This document shows, piece by piece, positions 44,340 to 57,360 of a DNA stretch of 64,000 nucleotides. Source of the DNA: Klebsiella grimontii (GTDB lineage: Bacteria; Pseudomonadota; Gammaproteobacteria; Enterobacterales; Enterobacteriaceae). The notes under the pieces were generated by a model that made no database searches, was not told the DNA's origin, and worked only from the letters and a program-made list of their open reading frames with translations. The number at the start of each line of letters is the position of its first letter. Position 1 is the first letter of the stretch. The stretch covers positions 248,001 to 312,000 of the forward strand of contig NZ_FZTC01000015.1 in the NCBI RefSeq assembly GCF_900200035.1, in the 5' to 3' direction. The position numbers and the translations under genes are program-made.

Positions 44340-44906
44340 TTACCGTTTTTCGCTCTCCAGCATTTTGATAATCCGTGCCGGGTTTCCGCCGACGACGGCG
44401 TTGGCTGGCACATTTTTCACTACCACGGAACCTGAAGCCACCACGGCATTATCGCCGATAGTCACGCCAGGATTAATGACTGCCCGGCCGCCAATCCACA
44501 CATTATGCCCGATGGTGACGGGTTTTCCGTACTCCTGACCACTATTGCGATCGACGGGGTCAAGGGGATGCGTGGCGGTATAAATATGTACGCCCGGCGC
44601 CAGCATGCAGTTATCCCCAATTTGAATCGGACAGACGTCCAGCATGACGCAATCAAAGTTCGCGTAGAAATTTTTGCCGAGGGAGATATTGTAGCCGTAG
44701 TCGCAGCGAAAAGTGGGTTCGATATACGCATCGCTCGCGTGCCCAAGCAGTTCAGACAATAATGCTTTTCTTAATTCATGTTCTTCAGGCGCCGAATGAT
44801 TGTAGCGGTGCAACAGTTGCCTGGCCCGCAGGCGATCGGCTTTCAACGTGGCGTCACCTGCCAGATACAGTTCGCCGGCAATCATTTTTTGTTTCTCTTC
44901 ACTCAT
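44340..44906 (-). CDS. maa: Maltose O-acetyltransferase Maa
   Basis: Trimeric hexapeptide-repeat acetyltransferase that acetylates maltose and glucose with acetyl-CoA, 188 residues (E. coli 183). The N-terminal maltose/galactoside acetyltransferase domain (1-55) precedes left-handed beta-helix repeats from about 70, with the catalytic His in YTATHPLDP (about 115) and the motif [29 protein letters not shown]. Between hha and ylaC, the E. coli position. Confidence 0.96.
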   Translation of the reverse strand: MSEEKQKMIAGELYLAGDATLKADRLRARQLLHRYNHSAPEEHELRKALLSELLGHASDAYIEPTFRCDYGYNISLGKNFYANFDCVMLDVCPIQIGDNCMLAPGVHIYTATHPLDPVDRNSGQEYGKPVTIGHNVWIGGRAVINPGVTIGDNAVVASGSVVVKNVPANAVVGGNPARIIKMLESEKR

Positions 44907-45067
44907 GGACGCTTCCCCTATTTCCTTATCGTCAGGCCGCCATAGTATAAAAAGAAACCGGTTTCATCTGTGCATTAAGCCAACATCTGTGAGCACTATC
45001 ACACTTATTATCATCACCAAAGCGGGGCGTTTTCGACACGAGATGTATGACTTTCATTTGAAATAAA

Positions 45068-45286
45068 CTAGCGGATAAATTTCCAGACTGAAGGCGGGAT
45101 CTTGTCATACAGTTTATTCATCGTCAGTTCGGCAAGACGATGGTCGGCCGCTGAGTAAAATACCGCCAGTTCATTATCGGAAAGTTCATATTTATTTTTT
45201 TCAATTACGCGCTCCAGCGTATCAATTGTCTGACAGCGTCGTAAGCGCATCAAATAGTCTATTTTGGTTAATGTTTTATCAGACAT
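45068..45286 (-). CDS. hha: Haemolysin expression-modulating protein Hha
   Basis: Small H-NS partner that modulates silencing of horizontally acquired genes, 72 residues as in E. coli. The Hha/YmoA core [54 protein letters not shown] is essentially unchanged. The start at 45286 matches the family; a longer frame reaches upstream into tomB but is unsupported. It follows tomB by 26 bases in the same orientation, so the two are cotranscribed and may form an antitoxin-toxin pair as proposed for E. coli. Confidence 0.97.
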   Translation of the reverse strand: MSDKTLTKIDYLMRLRRCQTIDTLERVIEKNKYELSDNELAVFYSAADHRLAELTMNKLYDKIPPSVWKFIR

Positions 45287-45312
45287 AAATTCACCTTTTG
45301 ATTGTAATAATA

Positions 45313-45687
45313 CTAACAAGAAAGACTGGCCGGGTTTTCCCGACTGGCGTTGACAAAGCAGCGGAATAACCGATTGCCAGATTTGCGCCATTTCTGCAGA
45401 TCCGCACTGTTAATGCCGTAGTTGCTGAACAAGACGAAAGTGTCATCCAGATATTCGTCAATCTGAGTAATCAGCTTATTATCCTCAGCATACTTAATTT
45501 TATAATTAAGCGCGAACGCGGCAATGTGCTCGATCAATTCATTAAGTTGAAGATTGACAGCCGAGGTCGGGTCATTAACCCAGCCGTGGTTGCTCTCTTC
45601 CAGGTTTGCAAGACAGTCATGATACAGGGTTTCGCAGAGAAATTTAAGCTGCGCAATATCATGTCTTTTTGGCGAGTATTCGTCCAT
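45313..45687 (-). CDS. tomB: Hha toxicity modulator TomB (YbaJ)
   Basis: Cytosolic partner of Hha, 124 residues as in E. coli, beginning [30 protein letters not shown]. In E. coli TomB counteracts Hha toxicity, using a cysteine oxidised by O2, and influences biofilm formation; Cys residues are present near residues 18, 24 and 110-124. ATG 45687 is preceded by AAGGGGATGC on the minus strand. First gene of tomB-hha. Confidence 0.95.
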   Translation of the reverse strand: MDEYSPKRHDIAQLKFLCETLYHDCLANLEESNHGWVNDPTSAVNLQLNELIEHIAAFALNYKIKYAEDNKLITQIDEYLDDTFVLFSNYGINSADLQKWRKSGNRLFRCFVNASRENPASLSC

Positions 45688-46112
45688 AACGCATCCCCTT
45701 TTGAGTGGTTTAAACGACCGTTGTGGGATGAACACGACTAACAGACCTGACACATACATTGTAATCTTGCTGTTTAACTATAATCCACTCTTAAAAAGAT
45801 TTCATCGTGCTATTACGAAAAATTACAATTATCAGCGTCCATTTATCTTCGATGCCTCGGTCTTTATTATATCGTGCCGTTACCCCGATCGGTAAAAACG
45901 AACACTGACCTTATATTTCATCAAGTTAGCCGCTGCGTTTTGCCGTTATACGAAGACAACCATACATAAAGTCAGTGATTGAGAATATTCTGAGTTAGGG
46001 TAAACGGGAAGGAAAGTCGCAGAGAAAAAACGGAGATAAGCACCACGACTCATCATTAAATATTATATCTCAGGTTATAAAATAAACAATAACAATCCGT
46101 GCGCTTTAAATC
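45688..46112. other. Gene-free AT-rich region between acrB and tomB
   Basis: About 425 bases without a supported ORF or RNA. It is AT-rich and contains the promoter of tomB-hha (transcribed leftward). E. coli also has a long empty stretch here. Confidence 0.6.
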
Positions 46113-46143
46113 AGAGAAAAGAAAAGGGCCGCGTATGCGGCCC
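46113..46143 (-). terminator. Intrinsic terminator of acrAB
   Basis: GGGCCGC and GCGGCCC form a perfect 7-bp stem with a GTAT loop; on the minus strand it is followed by TTTTCTTTTCT. It lies 13 bases past the acrB stop. Confidence 0.88.
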
Positions 46144-46155
46144 TGTGAAGAGAGA

Positions 46156-49305
<3,150 letters not shown>

Positions 49306-49324
49306 TTAACGGCTCCTGTTTAAG

Positions 49325-50518
49325 TTAAGACTTGGGTTGTTCTGACTGAGCGTTGCCTGCGGCTTGCTGTTTATCGTCAGAAACGACTTCCTGCGCTTTA
49401 ACCTGCACACCAGGTCTGACTTTTTGCAGACCGGTTATGATGACGCGATCGCCCGTTTTCAGCCCTTCGGTGACCAGCCATTTATCACCGATAGCCTGAG
49501 TGGCGGTAATCTGGCGAACTTCGACTTTATCACCTTCGCCGACAACCATAGCGCTGGCATCGCCACGCGGAGTGCGGGTTACGCCCTGCTGAGGAACCAG
49601 CAACGCATCAGGGTTTACCCCTTCTTCCAGACGTGCGCGGACGAACATGCCGGGCAGCAGAGTGTGATCCGGGTTCGGGAAAATAGCGCGCAGCGTGATA
49701 GAACCGGTGGTCTGGTCAACGGTGACGTCAGAGAACTCCAGCGTACCGTTCTGCGGGTATTTCAGACCGTCGTTAGTGACCAGTTCAACCTTCGCTTTAC
49801 CGTTTTCCTGCTGCAGCTTGCCGTTGGCCAGCTCTTGTTTCAGACGCAGGAAATCGTTACTCGATTGCGTCACGTCAACGTAGATAGGATCCAGTTGTTG
49901 CACGGTCGCCAGCGCGGTGGTTTGCCCGTTTTGCACCAGAGCGCCTTCCGTGACGGCGGATTTACCAATGCGGCCGGAGATTGGCGAGGTGACTTTGGTG
50001 TAGGCCAGATTAATGCGCGCGGTTTCAACCGCAGCTTTGGCGGCGACTACGGCAGCGTTGCTCTGCTGAGCCGTCGCCACGGCAGTATCGTAATCCTGTT
50101 GGCTAATGTACTTAGTGCCCAACAGTTTCTGATAACGTTTAACCGTTAACTGATCCATATTTGCCGCTGCCTGCGCTTTGGCTAAATCGCCTTTCGCGCT
50201 TTCATACGTGGCCTGATAGGTCGCCGGATCGATTTGATAAAGAGACACGCCCGCCTGGATATCGCTCCCTTCGGTGAAGTTACGTTTAAGAATAATGCCA
50301 CTGACCTGAGGACGAACTTCCGCAACGCGATAGGCGCTGGTACGGCCTGGCAGTTCGGTAGTAATTTGTAGAGGAGCGGATTTGAGCGTCACAATACCGA
50401 CTTCCGGCATTTGCTGGGCCCCTTGCTGAGCCGGTTTGTCGTCACATCCTGTTAGCGCTAAGCTGCCTGAGAGCATCAGAACGACCGCCAGAGGCGTTAA
50501 CCCTCTGTTTTTGTTCAT
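49325..50518 (-). CDS. acrA: Periplasmic adaptor AcrA
   Basis: Membrane fusion lipoprotein, 397 residues as in E. coli, linking AcrB to TolC. Signal peptide with lipobox LTGC at Cys25 (DDKPA next). A lipoyl/hairpin part with long coiled-coil (about 100-170), beta-barrel and membrane-proximal domain follow. The start at 50518 matches the family; the longer frame overlaps the AcrR operator region. Transcribed with acrB; controlled by AcrR and, in enterobacteria, by MarA/SoxS/RamA. Confidence 0.98.
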   Translation of the reverse strand: MNKNRGLTPLAVVLMLSGSLALTGCDDKPAQQGAQQMPEVGIVTLKSAPLQITTELPGRTSAYRVAEVRPQVSGIILKRNFTEGSDIQAGVSLYQIDPATYQATYESAKGDLAKAQAAANMDQLTVKRYQKLLGTKYISQQDYDTAVATAQQSNAAVVAAKAAVETARINLAYTKVTSPISGRIGKSAVTEGALVQNGQTTALATVQQLDPIYVDVTQSSNDFLRLKQELANGKLQQENGKAKVELVTNDGLKYPQNGTLEFSDVTVDQTTGSITLRAIFPNPDHTLLPGMFVRARLEEGVNPDALLVPQQGVTRTPRGDASAMVVGEGDKVEVRQITATQAIGDKWLVTEGLKTGDRVIITGLQKVRPGVQVKAQEVVSDDKQQAAGNAQSEQPKS

Positions 50519-50608
50519 ATGTAAACCTCGAGTGTCCAATTTCAAATTGTTCAGTGGCTCAATCGACCACAAACCCACTGCTGTGTTTCTATTATGGTCA
50601 TGCTATGG

Positions 50609-50632
50609 TACATACATTCATAAATGTATGTA
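50609..50632. promoter_or_regulatory. AcrR operator between acrA and acrR
   Basis: A 24-bp palindrome with arms TACATACATT and AATGTATGTA around a 4-base centre (CATA). It is the same as the E. coli AcrR operator except for the central bases, and lies 28 bases ahead of the acrR ATG, overlapping both promoters. Confidence 0.95.
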
Positions 50633-50660
50633 AACGTAACCTCTGTAAACTCATCGACCT

Positions 50661-51311
50661 ATGGCACGAAAAACCAAACAACAGGCGCTTGAGACCCGGC
50701 AACATATTTTGGATGTTGCTCTGCGTTTGTTTTCGCAGCAAGGGGTATCATCCACCTCGCTGGCCGCAATTGCAAAAGAGGCCGGTGTGACGAGGGGCGC
50801 TATCTATTGGCATTTCAAAAATAAATCAGATTTATTTAATGAAATATGGGTACTTTCTGAAGCCAACATCAACGATCTCGAAGTTGAGTATCGGGCAAAA
50901 TTCCCCAACGATCCACTGTCAGTTATCAGAGAGATCTTAGTGTATATCCTTGAAGCAACGGTGACAGAGGAACGCCGACGCCTGATGATGGAAATCATCT
51001 TCCATAAATGTGAATTCGTCGGTGAGATGGTCACGCTGCAGGAAGCGCAGCGAAGTTTATGCCTTGATAGCTACGATCGTATTGAACAAACATTAAAAGA
51101 GTGCATTGCGGCGAAGATGCTGCCCGCGAATTTATTGACCCGCCGGGCGGCGATTTTAATGCGCAGCTACCTTTCTGGCCTAATGGAAAATTGGCTGCTG
51201 GCACCGAACGCCTTCGATCTGCGCAAAGAGGCGCGGGCTTATGTCGAAACGCTGCTTGAAATGTATCAATTTTGCCCCTCCTTACGCGGTTCCGAAGAAC
51301 GGGAAGCTTAA
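50661..51311 (+). CDS. acrR: TetR-family repressor AcrR
   Basis: Repressor of acrAB and of itself, 216 residues, as in Klebsiella AcrR. TetR-type HTH (about 10-57: [48 protein letters not shown]) and a C-terminal multidrug-binding helical domain with hydrophobic pocket. The frame is intact, with no truncation of the kind selected in resistant isolates. Divergent from acrA over the 24-bp palindromic operator. Confidence 0.97.
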   Translation: MARKTKQQALETRQHILDVALRLFSQQGVSSTSLAAIAKEAGVTRGAIYWHFKNKSDLFNEIWVLSEANINDLEVEYRAKFPNDPLSVIREILVYILEATVTEERRRLMMEIIFHKCEFVGEMVTLQEAQRSLCLDSYDRIEQTLKECIAAKMLPANLLTRRAAILMRSYLSGLMENWLLAPNAFDLRKEARAYVETLLEMYQFCPSLRGSEEREA

Positions 51312-51441
51312 GTCTCCTTGCGGACATCAGGGACATTTTTCCTGCTGTCCGCCGCTATTCGCGCGATAACAGAAGTGCTATTCTTCGCGCTGCGACGATC
51401 CCCGGTATTCTCCGGCTTTTGCAATCACTCATGTTAACACT

Positions 51442-54400
51442 ATGCTGCATACTATCCGTTGGCGAAACGCCATATCCGCTGTTGTTCTTACCCTGATGTT
51501 TTTTATTGGCTGTATTAGCGTTAACCCGGCGCTGGCGGCTGATTTACCTGAACGTTCTGAGGTCCAAAGCCAGCTCGCGACGCTGAATAAGCAAAAGGAT
51601 CTGACCCCGCAGGACAAGCTGGTTCAGCAGGACCTGACCCAGACCCTGGAAACCCTCGATAAAATTGAACGCATTAAGTCGGAAACGACGCAGCTGCGTC
51701 AGCAGGTGACTCAGGCGCCAGCGAAAATGAATCAGGCTATCGATAGCCTGAACGCGCTAAGCGATGTTCCCGATGATGAGGCGACGCGTAAAACGCTGAG
51801 CACGTTATCGCTACGTCAACTGGAATCGCGTGTCTCCCAGACCCTGGACGATTTGCAAAACGCGCAGAACGACCTGGCAACCTACAACAGCCAGCTCGTT
51901 TCTCTACAGACGCAGCCGGAACGCGTGCAGAATGCGATGTATTCCGCTTCGCAGCAGCTGCAGCAGATCCGTAATCGTCTGAACGGCACCTCGACGGGCG
52001 AGGAGACGCTGCGTCCTACCCAGCAGAATTTGCTGCTGGCGCAGCAGGCTCTGCTGAATGCGCAGATAGACCAACAGCGCAAAAGCCTGGAAGGCAACAC
52101 GGTGCTGCAGGATACCCTGCAAAAGCAGCGTGATTACGTCACCGCCTACAGCAATCGCCTGGAACACCAGCTGCAGTTATTGCAGGAAGCGGTGAATAGC
52201 AAGCGCCTGACGCTGACGGAAAAGACGGCTCAGGAAGCCGTGTCCCCGGACGAAACGGCGCGTATTCAGGCCAATCCGCTGGTGAAGCAGGAGCTGGATA
52301 TTAACCACCAGCTTAGCGAAAGGCTTATTTCAGCGACGGAAAATGGTAATCAGCTGGTTCAGCGCAATATCAAAGTGAAGACCTGGCTCGATCGCGCTTT
52401 GCAATCCGAGCGTGATATAAAAGAGCAGATCTCCGTGCTGAAAGGTAGCCTTCTGCTGTCGCGTATCCTTTATCAGCAGCAGCAAACGCTGCCCTCTGCG
52501 GAGGAGCTGAGCGACATGACAAACCGCATCGCTGACCTGCGCCTCGAGCAGTTTGAGGTTAACCAGCAGCGCGATGCGTTGTTCCAGAGCGATGCGTACG
52601 TCGCGAAGCTGGAGGAGGGGCATAGCAGCGAGGTGAATCCCGAGGTGCATGACGCGCTTCTCGAAATCGTTGATATGCGCCGTGAGCTGCTCGATCAGTT
52701 TAACAAACAGCTGGGTAACCAGCTGATGATGGCCATTAACCTGCAGATCAATCAGCAGCAGTTAATGAGCGTGTCGACCAACCTGAAAGCCATTCTGACG
52801 CAGCAGATTTTTTGGGTAAACAGCAACCGTCCTATGGACTGGGAGTGGGTTAAATCCTTCCCGGAAGCGCTGAAAGGGCAGTTTAAGGCGATGAAAATCA
52901 CCGTAAACTGGGAAAAAGCCTGGCCTGCGGTATTTATCGCTTTCCTTGCCGGCCTGCCGTTGCTGCTGATTGCCGGTCTGATTCGCTGGCGCCTTAACTG
53001 GCTGAAAGCGTATCAGGCGAAGCTGGCTTCACAGGTGGGGCAGCTGCGCAATGATACTCAGCTCCACACGCCGAAAGCGATTCTGATCGATCTGATCCGC
53101 GCGCTGCCTGTGGTACTGGTGATTCTGGCCATTGGTCTGATTCTGCTGACGATGCAGCTGAATATCAGCGATTTGCTGTGGGCCTATAGCAAGAAGCTGG
53201 CGCTGTTCTGGCTGGTGTTTGGCCTGTGCTGGAAGGTGCTGGAAAAAGACGGTGTGGCGGTGAGCCACTTTAATATGCCGTCGCAGTTGACCAGCCACTG
53301 GCGGCGGCAGATTGTCCGCGTAAGCCTTGCCCTGTTGCCGCTGAACTTCTGGTCCGTGATGTCGGAACTGTCGCCGCTGCATCTGATGGATGACGTGCTC
53401 GGGCAGTTCGTGATTTTCCTCAACCTGCTGCTGATCGCGGTGCTTGTCCTGCCGATGTGCCGCGAAAGCTGGCGCGATAAAGAATCCCACAGCCTGCGCC
53501 TTATCACCGTCACCGTGCTATCGATAGTGCCCATCGCCCTGATGGTGCTGACGGCAACCGGCTACTTCTACACCACGCTGCGTCTGGCAGGCCGCTGGAT
53601 TGAAACCGTTTATCTGGTGATGCTGTGGAACCTGCTTTACCAGACCGTTCTGCGCGGCCTGAGCGTGGCCGCCCGGCGTATTGCCTGGCGCCGGGCGCTG
53701 GCGCGTCGTCAGCATCTGGTTAAAGAGGGGGCAGAAGGAGCCGAACCCCAGGAAGAACCGACCATTGCCCTGGAGCAGGTTAACCAACAAACGCTACGTA
53801 TTACGATGCTGGTGATGATCGCGCTATTTGCCGTGCTGTTCTGGGCGATTTGGTCCGATCTGATCACCGTCTTCGCCTATCTCGACAGTATTACGCTGTG
53901 GCATTACAACGGTACGGAAGCCGGCGTCAGCGCCGTGAAAAGCGTCACCATGGGCAGCCTGCTGTTCGCGATTGTCGCGTCGATGGTCGCCTGGGCGTTG
54001 ATTCGCAACCTGCCGGGCCTGCTGGAAGTGCTGGTGCTATCGAGGCTCAATATGCGCCAGGGGGCGTCGTATGCGATTACGACCATTCTTAATTACGCCA
54101 TTATTGTTATTGGCGCGATGACGGTATTTGGCTCGTTGGGCGTTTCGTGGGACAAACTTCAGTGGCTGGCGGCCGCCCTGTCGGTTGGTTTAGGGTTTGG
54201 CTTACAGGAGATCTTCGGTAACTTTGTTTCCGGTCTGATTATTCTCTTTGAGCGCCCGGTGCGCATTGGCGATACGGTGACCATTGGTACCTTCTCCGGT
54301 ACCGTCAGCAAAATCCGCATTCGCGCCACGACCATTACGGATTTTGACCGTAAAGAGGTCATTATTCCGAATAAGGCCTTCGTGACGGAACGCTTAATTA

Positions 54401-54783
54401 ACTGGTCGCTTTCCGACACCGTCACCCGCGTGGTCATCCGCCTTGGCGTGGCCTATGGTTCTGACCTGGATAAGGTCAAAGAAGTGCTGCTCCAGGCCGC
54501 GCATGAGCATCCGAAAGTCATGCAAGAGCCCGCGCCAGCGGTCTTCTTTACCACCTTCGGCGCCAGTACGCTCGATCATGAACTGCGCCTGTACGTGCGT
54601 GAACTTCGCGATCGCAGCTACGCGGTGGATGAGCTTAACCGCGCTATCGATCGCTTGTGTCGCGAGAACAATATTGATATCGCCTTTAACCAGCTTGAGG
54701 TTCATCTGCGCAATGAGAAAGGCGATGAAGTCACAGAGGTGAAGCGGGATAAAGGCGGCGATGCCTCGCCGACGATGGGCTAA
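51442..54783 (+). CDS. mscK: Mechanosensitive channel MscK (KefA)
   Basis: Large inner-membrane mechanosensitive, K+-regulated channel, 1113 residues (E. coli 1120). A signal peptide (to about residue 34, ALAA) is followed by a long periplasmic coiled-coil region (about 40-480), 11 transmembrane helices, and a C-terminal MscS-like channel domain (about 860-1090) with pore helix LQWLAAALSVGLGFGLQEIFGNFVSGLIILFERP. Contains a charged C-terminal tail. Downstream hairpin at 54791-54812. Confidence 0.96.
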   Translation: MLHTIRWRNAISAVVLTLMFFIGCISVNPALAADLPERSEVQSQLATLNKQKDLTPQDKLVQQDLTQTLETLDKIERIKSETTQLRQQVTQAPAKMNQAIDSLNALSDVPDDEATRKTLSTLSLRQLESRVSQTLDDLQNAQNDLATYNSQLVSLQTQPERVQNAMYSASQQLQQIRNRLNGTSTGEETLRPTQQNLLLAQQALLNAQIDQQRKSLEGNTVLQDTLQKQRDYVTAYSNRLEHQLQLLQEAVNSKRLTLTEKTAQEAVSPDETARIQANPLVKQELDINHQLSERLISATENGNQLVQRNIKVKTWLDRALQSERDIKEQISVLKGSLLLSRILYQQQQTLPSAEELSDMTNRIADLRLEQFEVNQQRDALFQSDAYVAKLEEGHSSEVNPEVHDALLEIVDMRRELLDQFNKQLGNQLMMAINLQINQQQLMSVSTNLKAILTQQIFWVNSNRPMDWEWVKSFPEALKGQFKAMKITVNWEKAWPAVFIAFLAGLPLLLIAGLIRWRLNWLKAYQAKLASQVGQLRNDTQLHTPKAILIDLIRALPVVLVILAIGLILLTMQLNISDLLWAYSKKLALFWLVFGLCWKVLEKDGVAVSHFNMPSQLTSHWRRQIVRVSLALLPLNFWSVMSELSPLHLMDDVLGQFVIFLNLLLIAVLVLPMCRESWRDKESHSLRLITVTVLSIVPIALMVLTATGYFYTTLRLAGRWIETVYLVMLWNLLYQTVLRGLSVAARRIAWRRALARRQHLVKEGAEGAEPQEEPTIALEQVNQQTLRITMLVMIALFAVLFWAIWSDLITVFAYLDSITLWHYNGTEAGVSAVKSVTMGSLLFAIVASMVAWALIRNLPGLLEVLVLSRLNMRQGASYAITTILNYAIIVIGAMTVFGSLGVSWDKLQWLAAALSVGLGFGLQEIFGNFVSGLIILFERPVRIGDTVTIGTFSGTVSKIRIRATTITDFDRKEVIIPNKAFVTERLINWSLSDTVTRVVIRLGVAYGSDLDKVKEVLLQAAHEHPKVMQEPAPAVFFTTFGASTLDHELRLYVRELRDRSYAVDELNRAIDRLCRENNIDIAFNQLEVHLRNEKGDEVTEVKRDKGGDASPTMG

Positions 54784-54790
54784 GCATAAT

Positions 54791-54812
54791 GGGGCGGTGG
54801 GTATGCCGCCCC
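54791..54812 (+). terminator. Hairpin after mscK
   Basis: GGGGCGG and CCGCCCC form a 7-bp stem with an 8-base loop, followed by GCAGGTTTT. It lies 8 bases after the mscK stop and just before the end of the convergent Rpn gene. Confidence 0.6.
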
Positions 54813-54819
54813 GCAGGTT

Positions 54820-55344
54820 TTAAGGGCTGAGCGAGGAGAGTTCTTCCTGGCTCAGGCCGGTCAGCTCCATCACCATCTTTGGATCCAGCCCGCTGGCGAG
54901 CATTTTCAGGGCAATGCTGCGCGAGTTTTCTTTACGCCCCTCCAGCCATTCGGCAATCGTCATCATTAGCTCCTTGTGCCTGGGCGACTGCTTCGCCAGT
55001 TCGCGAATGAGTGGCCCGGGTTTTTCCGTGGATCCCGCCTGCAGCATATAGCGCATCAGGCGAAAAGCCATTAGCTTATCCGGCGAGCTTTGATGTTCAA
55101 TCAGCGCGTAGATATACCCAGCGCCGTGCCGCGTTTGCAGGGAGTAGAGAATGTCGGAGTCGCTGGATCGCAGGTCCTCTTCGATAAAGCTGCCGGACGC
55201 CAGCTGCAGCGTATTGAGATCGCAGATACTTAAAAACGGCGCGGGAAGGTAAAGCTGTAAAAAATCGCGAGCGACCTCTTTCTGGGTCAGCATTTGACGA
55301 AAAATGGCATCGTGCGGCGTACGTGAGAATCTTTCCATGAGCAT
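54820..55344 (-). pseudogene. Rpn-type PD-(D/E)XK nuclease with internal deletion
   Basis: A 174-residue protein of the Rpn (recombination-promoting nuclease, transposase_31/YhgA-like) family, normally near 300 residues. The N-terminal nuclease core is kept: HDAIFRQMLTQKEVARDFLQLYLP, SFIEEDLRSSDSDILYSL (Asp64) and ALIEHQSSPDKLMAFRLMRY (Glu83, Gln85). Then the usual central block of about 120-130 residues is missing, and the sequence resumes with the C-terminal LIRELAKQSPRHKELMMTIAEWLEGRKEN...GLDPKMVMELTGLSQEEL. The join is in frame, with no stop. It may be a remnant or a stable small variant; listed as pseudogene with that caveat. It has AT-poor codon use like its neighbours. Confidence 0.75.
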
Positions 55345-55404
55345 CTATCCGTGGTGGTAAGGGGCAGGCGATGACTCTGCCACCCCCACCGATTCGGCAA
55401 CAGA

Positions 55405-55578
55405 CTACTCTGGCGCGTTTTGCGAGGCCCCTTCCGCACTTTTTACTTTGTTTTCATAGTCACGACGGATAATTTCCAGCGCGGCTAGCACGGTTTGCGC
55501 AGGGACTTTATTTTCCTCAAGCAGCATAATTAAATCGACCGCCAGCTTGATCTCGTCAGGCGCATTTTCCAGCGACAT
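55405..55578 (-). CDS. rsmS: DUF2496 protein RsmS (YbaM)
   Basis: Small cytosolic protein of 57 residues: [20 protein letters not shown] at the start, then [21 protein letters not shown]. coli YbaM is 53. In Pectobacterium/Serratia the homologue RsmS is a pleiotropic regulator of secondary metabolism and virulence; the molecular role is unknown. Start 55578 has GGGAGAAG upstream on the minus strand. It is downstream of priC, 14 bases apart, so probably cotranscribed. Too short for standard length cut-offs. Confidence 0.92.
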   Translation of the reverse strand: MSLENAPDEIKLAVDLIMLLEENKVPAQTVLAALEIIRRDYENKVKSAEGASQNAPE

Positions 55579-55592
55579 ACTTCTCCCTCCAG

Positions 55593-56120
55593 TTAGCGTG
55601 TTAAGCGGGCCAGCCTGTTTTCAATTTTTTCCAGCGCATCGCGACAGCGGGCGAGGCGTCCGGCATACGCCTCAACTTCCTTTGCCAGCCGCTGCTGGTC
55701 ATCAAGGCTGATGGCTTGCGCCAGCTGTCTCTGGCGATCGTTGCGCATGGCCAGCAGGCGCCGTTCATACTCCTGATGCTGTATCCGACGCCGCTGCCAG
55801 CGGGTAAGCGTCGGCGACGCGCTATCCCAGGCGCGTAATGACCAGGTCGCCGTTTCCCGGCTAATCGCGGCGATTTGAGCCACAAGTCGTTCCGCCAGCC
55901 AGGCAACCTGCGCCAGCTGCTGGCGCTCGACCGCCTGTTTTAATTCCGTAAAGCGATCTCTGGCTTCATCAAGATAAGCCTGCATCTGCGTGCTGCGGGT
56001 TCGGAACAGCTGGCGATCGAAACGCGGGCTGAGGGTCGCGTGATTCGCCATCGGCGCTACCTGAGCGGCCAGTTCCGCAAGCTGATTTTCCAGCGAATGT
56101 AAAAGCCGGGTGGTTTTCAA
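55593..56120 (-). CDS. priC: Primosomal replication protein PriC (N'')
   Basis: Helps reload DnaB at stalled forks in the PriC-dependent restart pathway and binds SSB. The 175-residue product equals E. coli length. It is rich in coiled-coil helices; the family segments [38 protein letters not shown] and [28 protein letters not shown] are clear. The start is TTG 56120, with GGAGGAGTTAT before it; a longer TTG start (184 residues) is not supported by family alignment. Convergent with nothing; divergent from ybaN. Confidence 0.92.
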   Translation of the reverse strand: MKTTRLLHSLENQLAELAAQVAPMANHATLSPRFDRQLFRTRSTQMQAYLDEARDRFTELKQAVERQQLAQVAWLAERLVAQIAAISRETATWSLRAWDSASPTLTRWQRRRIQHQEYERRLLAMRNDRQRQLAQAISLDDQQRLAKEVEAYAGRLARCRDALEKIENRLARLTR

Positions 56121-56189
56121 ATAACTCCTCCATCCCCTGATAAGCAACTGTGCTACATTAGCGTTATCTTCTTGATAACGATTCGCATT

Positions 56190-56567
56190 ATGCCACGTAT
56201 TATTTTGATCATCATTGGCTGGCTGTCGGTGGCGCTGGGAACGCTGGGCGTTTTTTTACCGCTACTGCCGACGACGCCGTTTATCCTGCTTGCCGCCTGG
56301 TGTTTCGCCCGCTCGTCGCCGCGCTTTCACCACTGGCTATTGTACCGCTCATGGTTTGGCGGCTACCTGCGCCACTGGCAGCAATACCGTGCTATGCCAC
56401 CGGGCGCTAAGCCGCGGGCGGTGGTGATGATTTTACTGACCTTTGCTATTTCCCTGTGGCTGGTTAATCTTACCTGGGTGCGCATCTTGCTGCTGATCGT
56501 TCTGGCCTGTCTGCTGATATTTATGTGGCGCATTCCGGTGGTTGATGCAAAGCAACAAAAGCACTGA
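56190..56567 (+). CDS. ybaN: DUF454 inner-membrane protein YbaN
   Basis: Inner-membrane protein of unknown function, 125 residues as in E. coli, with three or four transmembrane helices. The family opening ILIIIGWLSVALGTLGVFLPLLPTTPFILLAAWCFARSSPRFHHWLL is conserved. ATG 56190 gives the E. coli length; TTG 56172 is six codons further upstream. The ribosome-binding site is weak. A 7-bp perfect hairpin (CGTTATC/GATAACG, 56162-56180) lies between priC and ybaN. Confidence 0.95.
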   Translation: MPRIILIIIGWLSVALGTLGVFLPLLPTTPFILLAAWCFARSSPRFHHWLLYRSWFGGYLRHWQQYRAMPPGAKPRAVVMILLTFAISLWLVNLTWVRILLLIVLACLLIFMWRIPVVDAKQQKH

Positions 56568-56717
56568 TGCGCAATAATGATGGTTGCAATTGTCGCTGAC
56601 AGCCAGTAAATTCTGGCGTTTTCGAGCGCGGGTAAGCCTGGTCAAAGGTTAAACAAAAGTTTCCTTGGCCCATTTTGCATGTCCGCGAGTAACACCGTTT
56701 TAATCAGGCATAAACTT

Positions 56718-57269
56718 ATGACCGCAACAGCACAGCAGCTTGAATATCTGAAGAACAGCATCCAAAGCATCCAGGACTATCCGAAACCTGGCATCCTTTT
56801 CCGTGATGTCACCAGCTTGCTGGAAGACCCGAAGGCCTATGCGCTCAGCATTGAGCTGCTGGCCGAGCGTTATAAAGACGCGGGTATTACCAAAGTGGTG
56901 GGCACCGAGGCGCGCGGCTTTTTGTTTGGCGCACCGGTTGCGCTGGCGCTGGGTGTAGGCTTTGTTCCGGTACGTAAGCCGCGTAAGTTGCCGCGTGAAA
57001 CCATCGCGGAAAGCTACGAGCTGGAGTACGGCACCGATCAGCTGGAAATCCATGTTGATGCCATTAAAGCAGGCGATAAGGTGCTGGTGGTTGACGATCT
57101 GCTGGCGACCGGCGGCACCATCGACGCCACCGTGAAGCTCATCCGTCGTCTGGGCGGTGAAGTGCATGACGCGGCCTTTATTATCAATCTGTTCGATCTG
57201 GGCGGCGAGCAGCGCCTGGAAAAACGGGGAATCAACTGCTACAGCCTGGTCCCTTTCCCGGGCCACTAA
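56718..57269 (+). CDS. apt: Adenine phosphoribosyltransferase
   Basis: Purine salvage enzyme forming AMP from adenine and PRPP, 183 residues as in E. coli. The PRPP-binding loop is [20 protein letters not shown] (about 122-141), with [11 protein letters not shown] and [18 protein letters not shown] upstream. The ATG at 56718 matches the family; 13 additional open codons precede it. dnaX starts 91 bases later, the usual apt-dnaX order. Confidence 0.98.
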   Translation: MTATAQQLEYLKNSIQSIQDYPKPGILFRDVTSLLEDPKAYALSIELLAERYKDAGITKVVGTEARGFLFGAPVALALGVGFVPVRKPRKLPRETIAESYELEYGTDQLEIHVDAIKAGDKVLVVDDLLATGGTIDATVKLIRRLGGEVHDAAFIINLFDLGGEQRLEKRGINCYSLVPFPGH

Positions 57270-57360
57270 GCAAATCCCGCCACATAGCCTCGCTGATTGA
57301 GCGGGGCTGTGATAGCATGACCCCTCGTGATTTCACCTTCCAGCGTTTCAGAGCCAGCCC

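Noticed and set aside
45688..46112. Possible gene or sRNA in the acrB-tomB gap
   Set aside because: Only short ORFs without ribosome-binding sites; no convincing terminator apart from that of acrAB.
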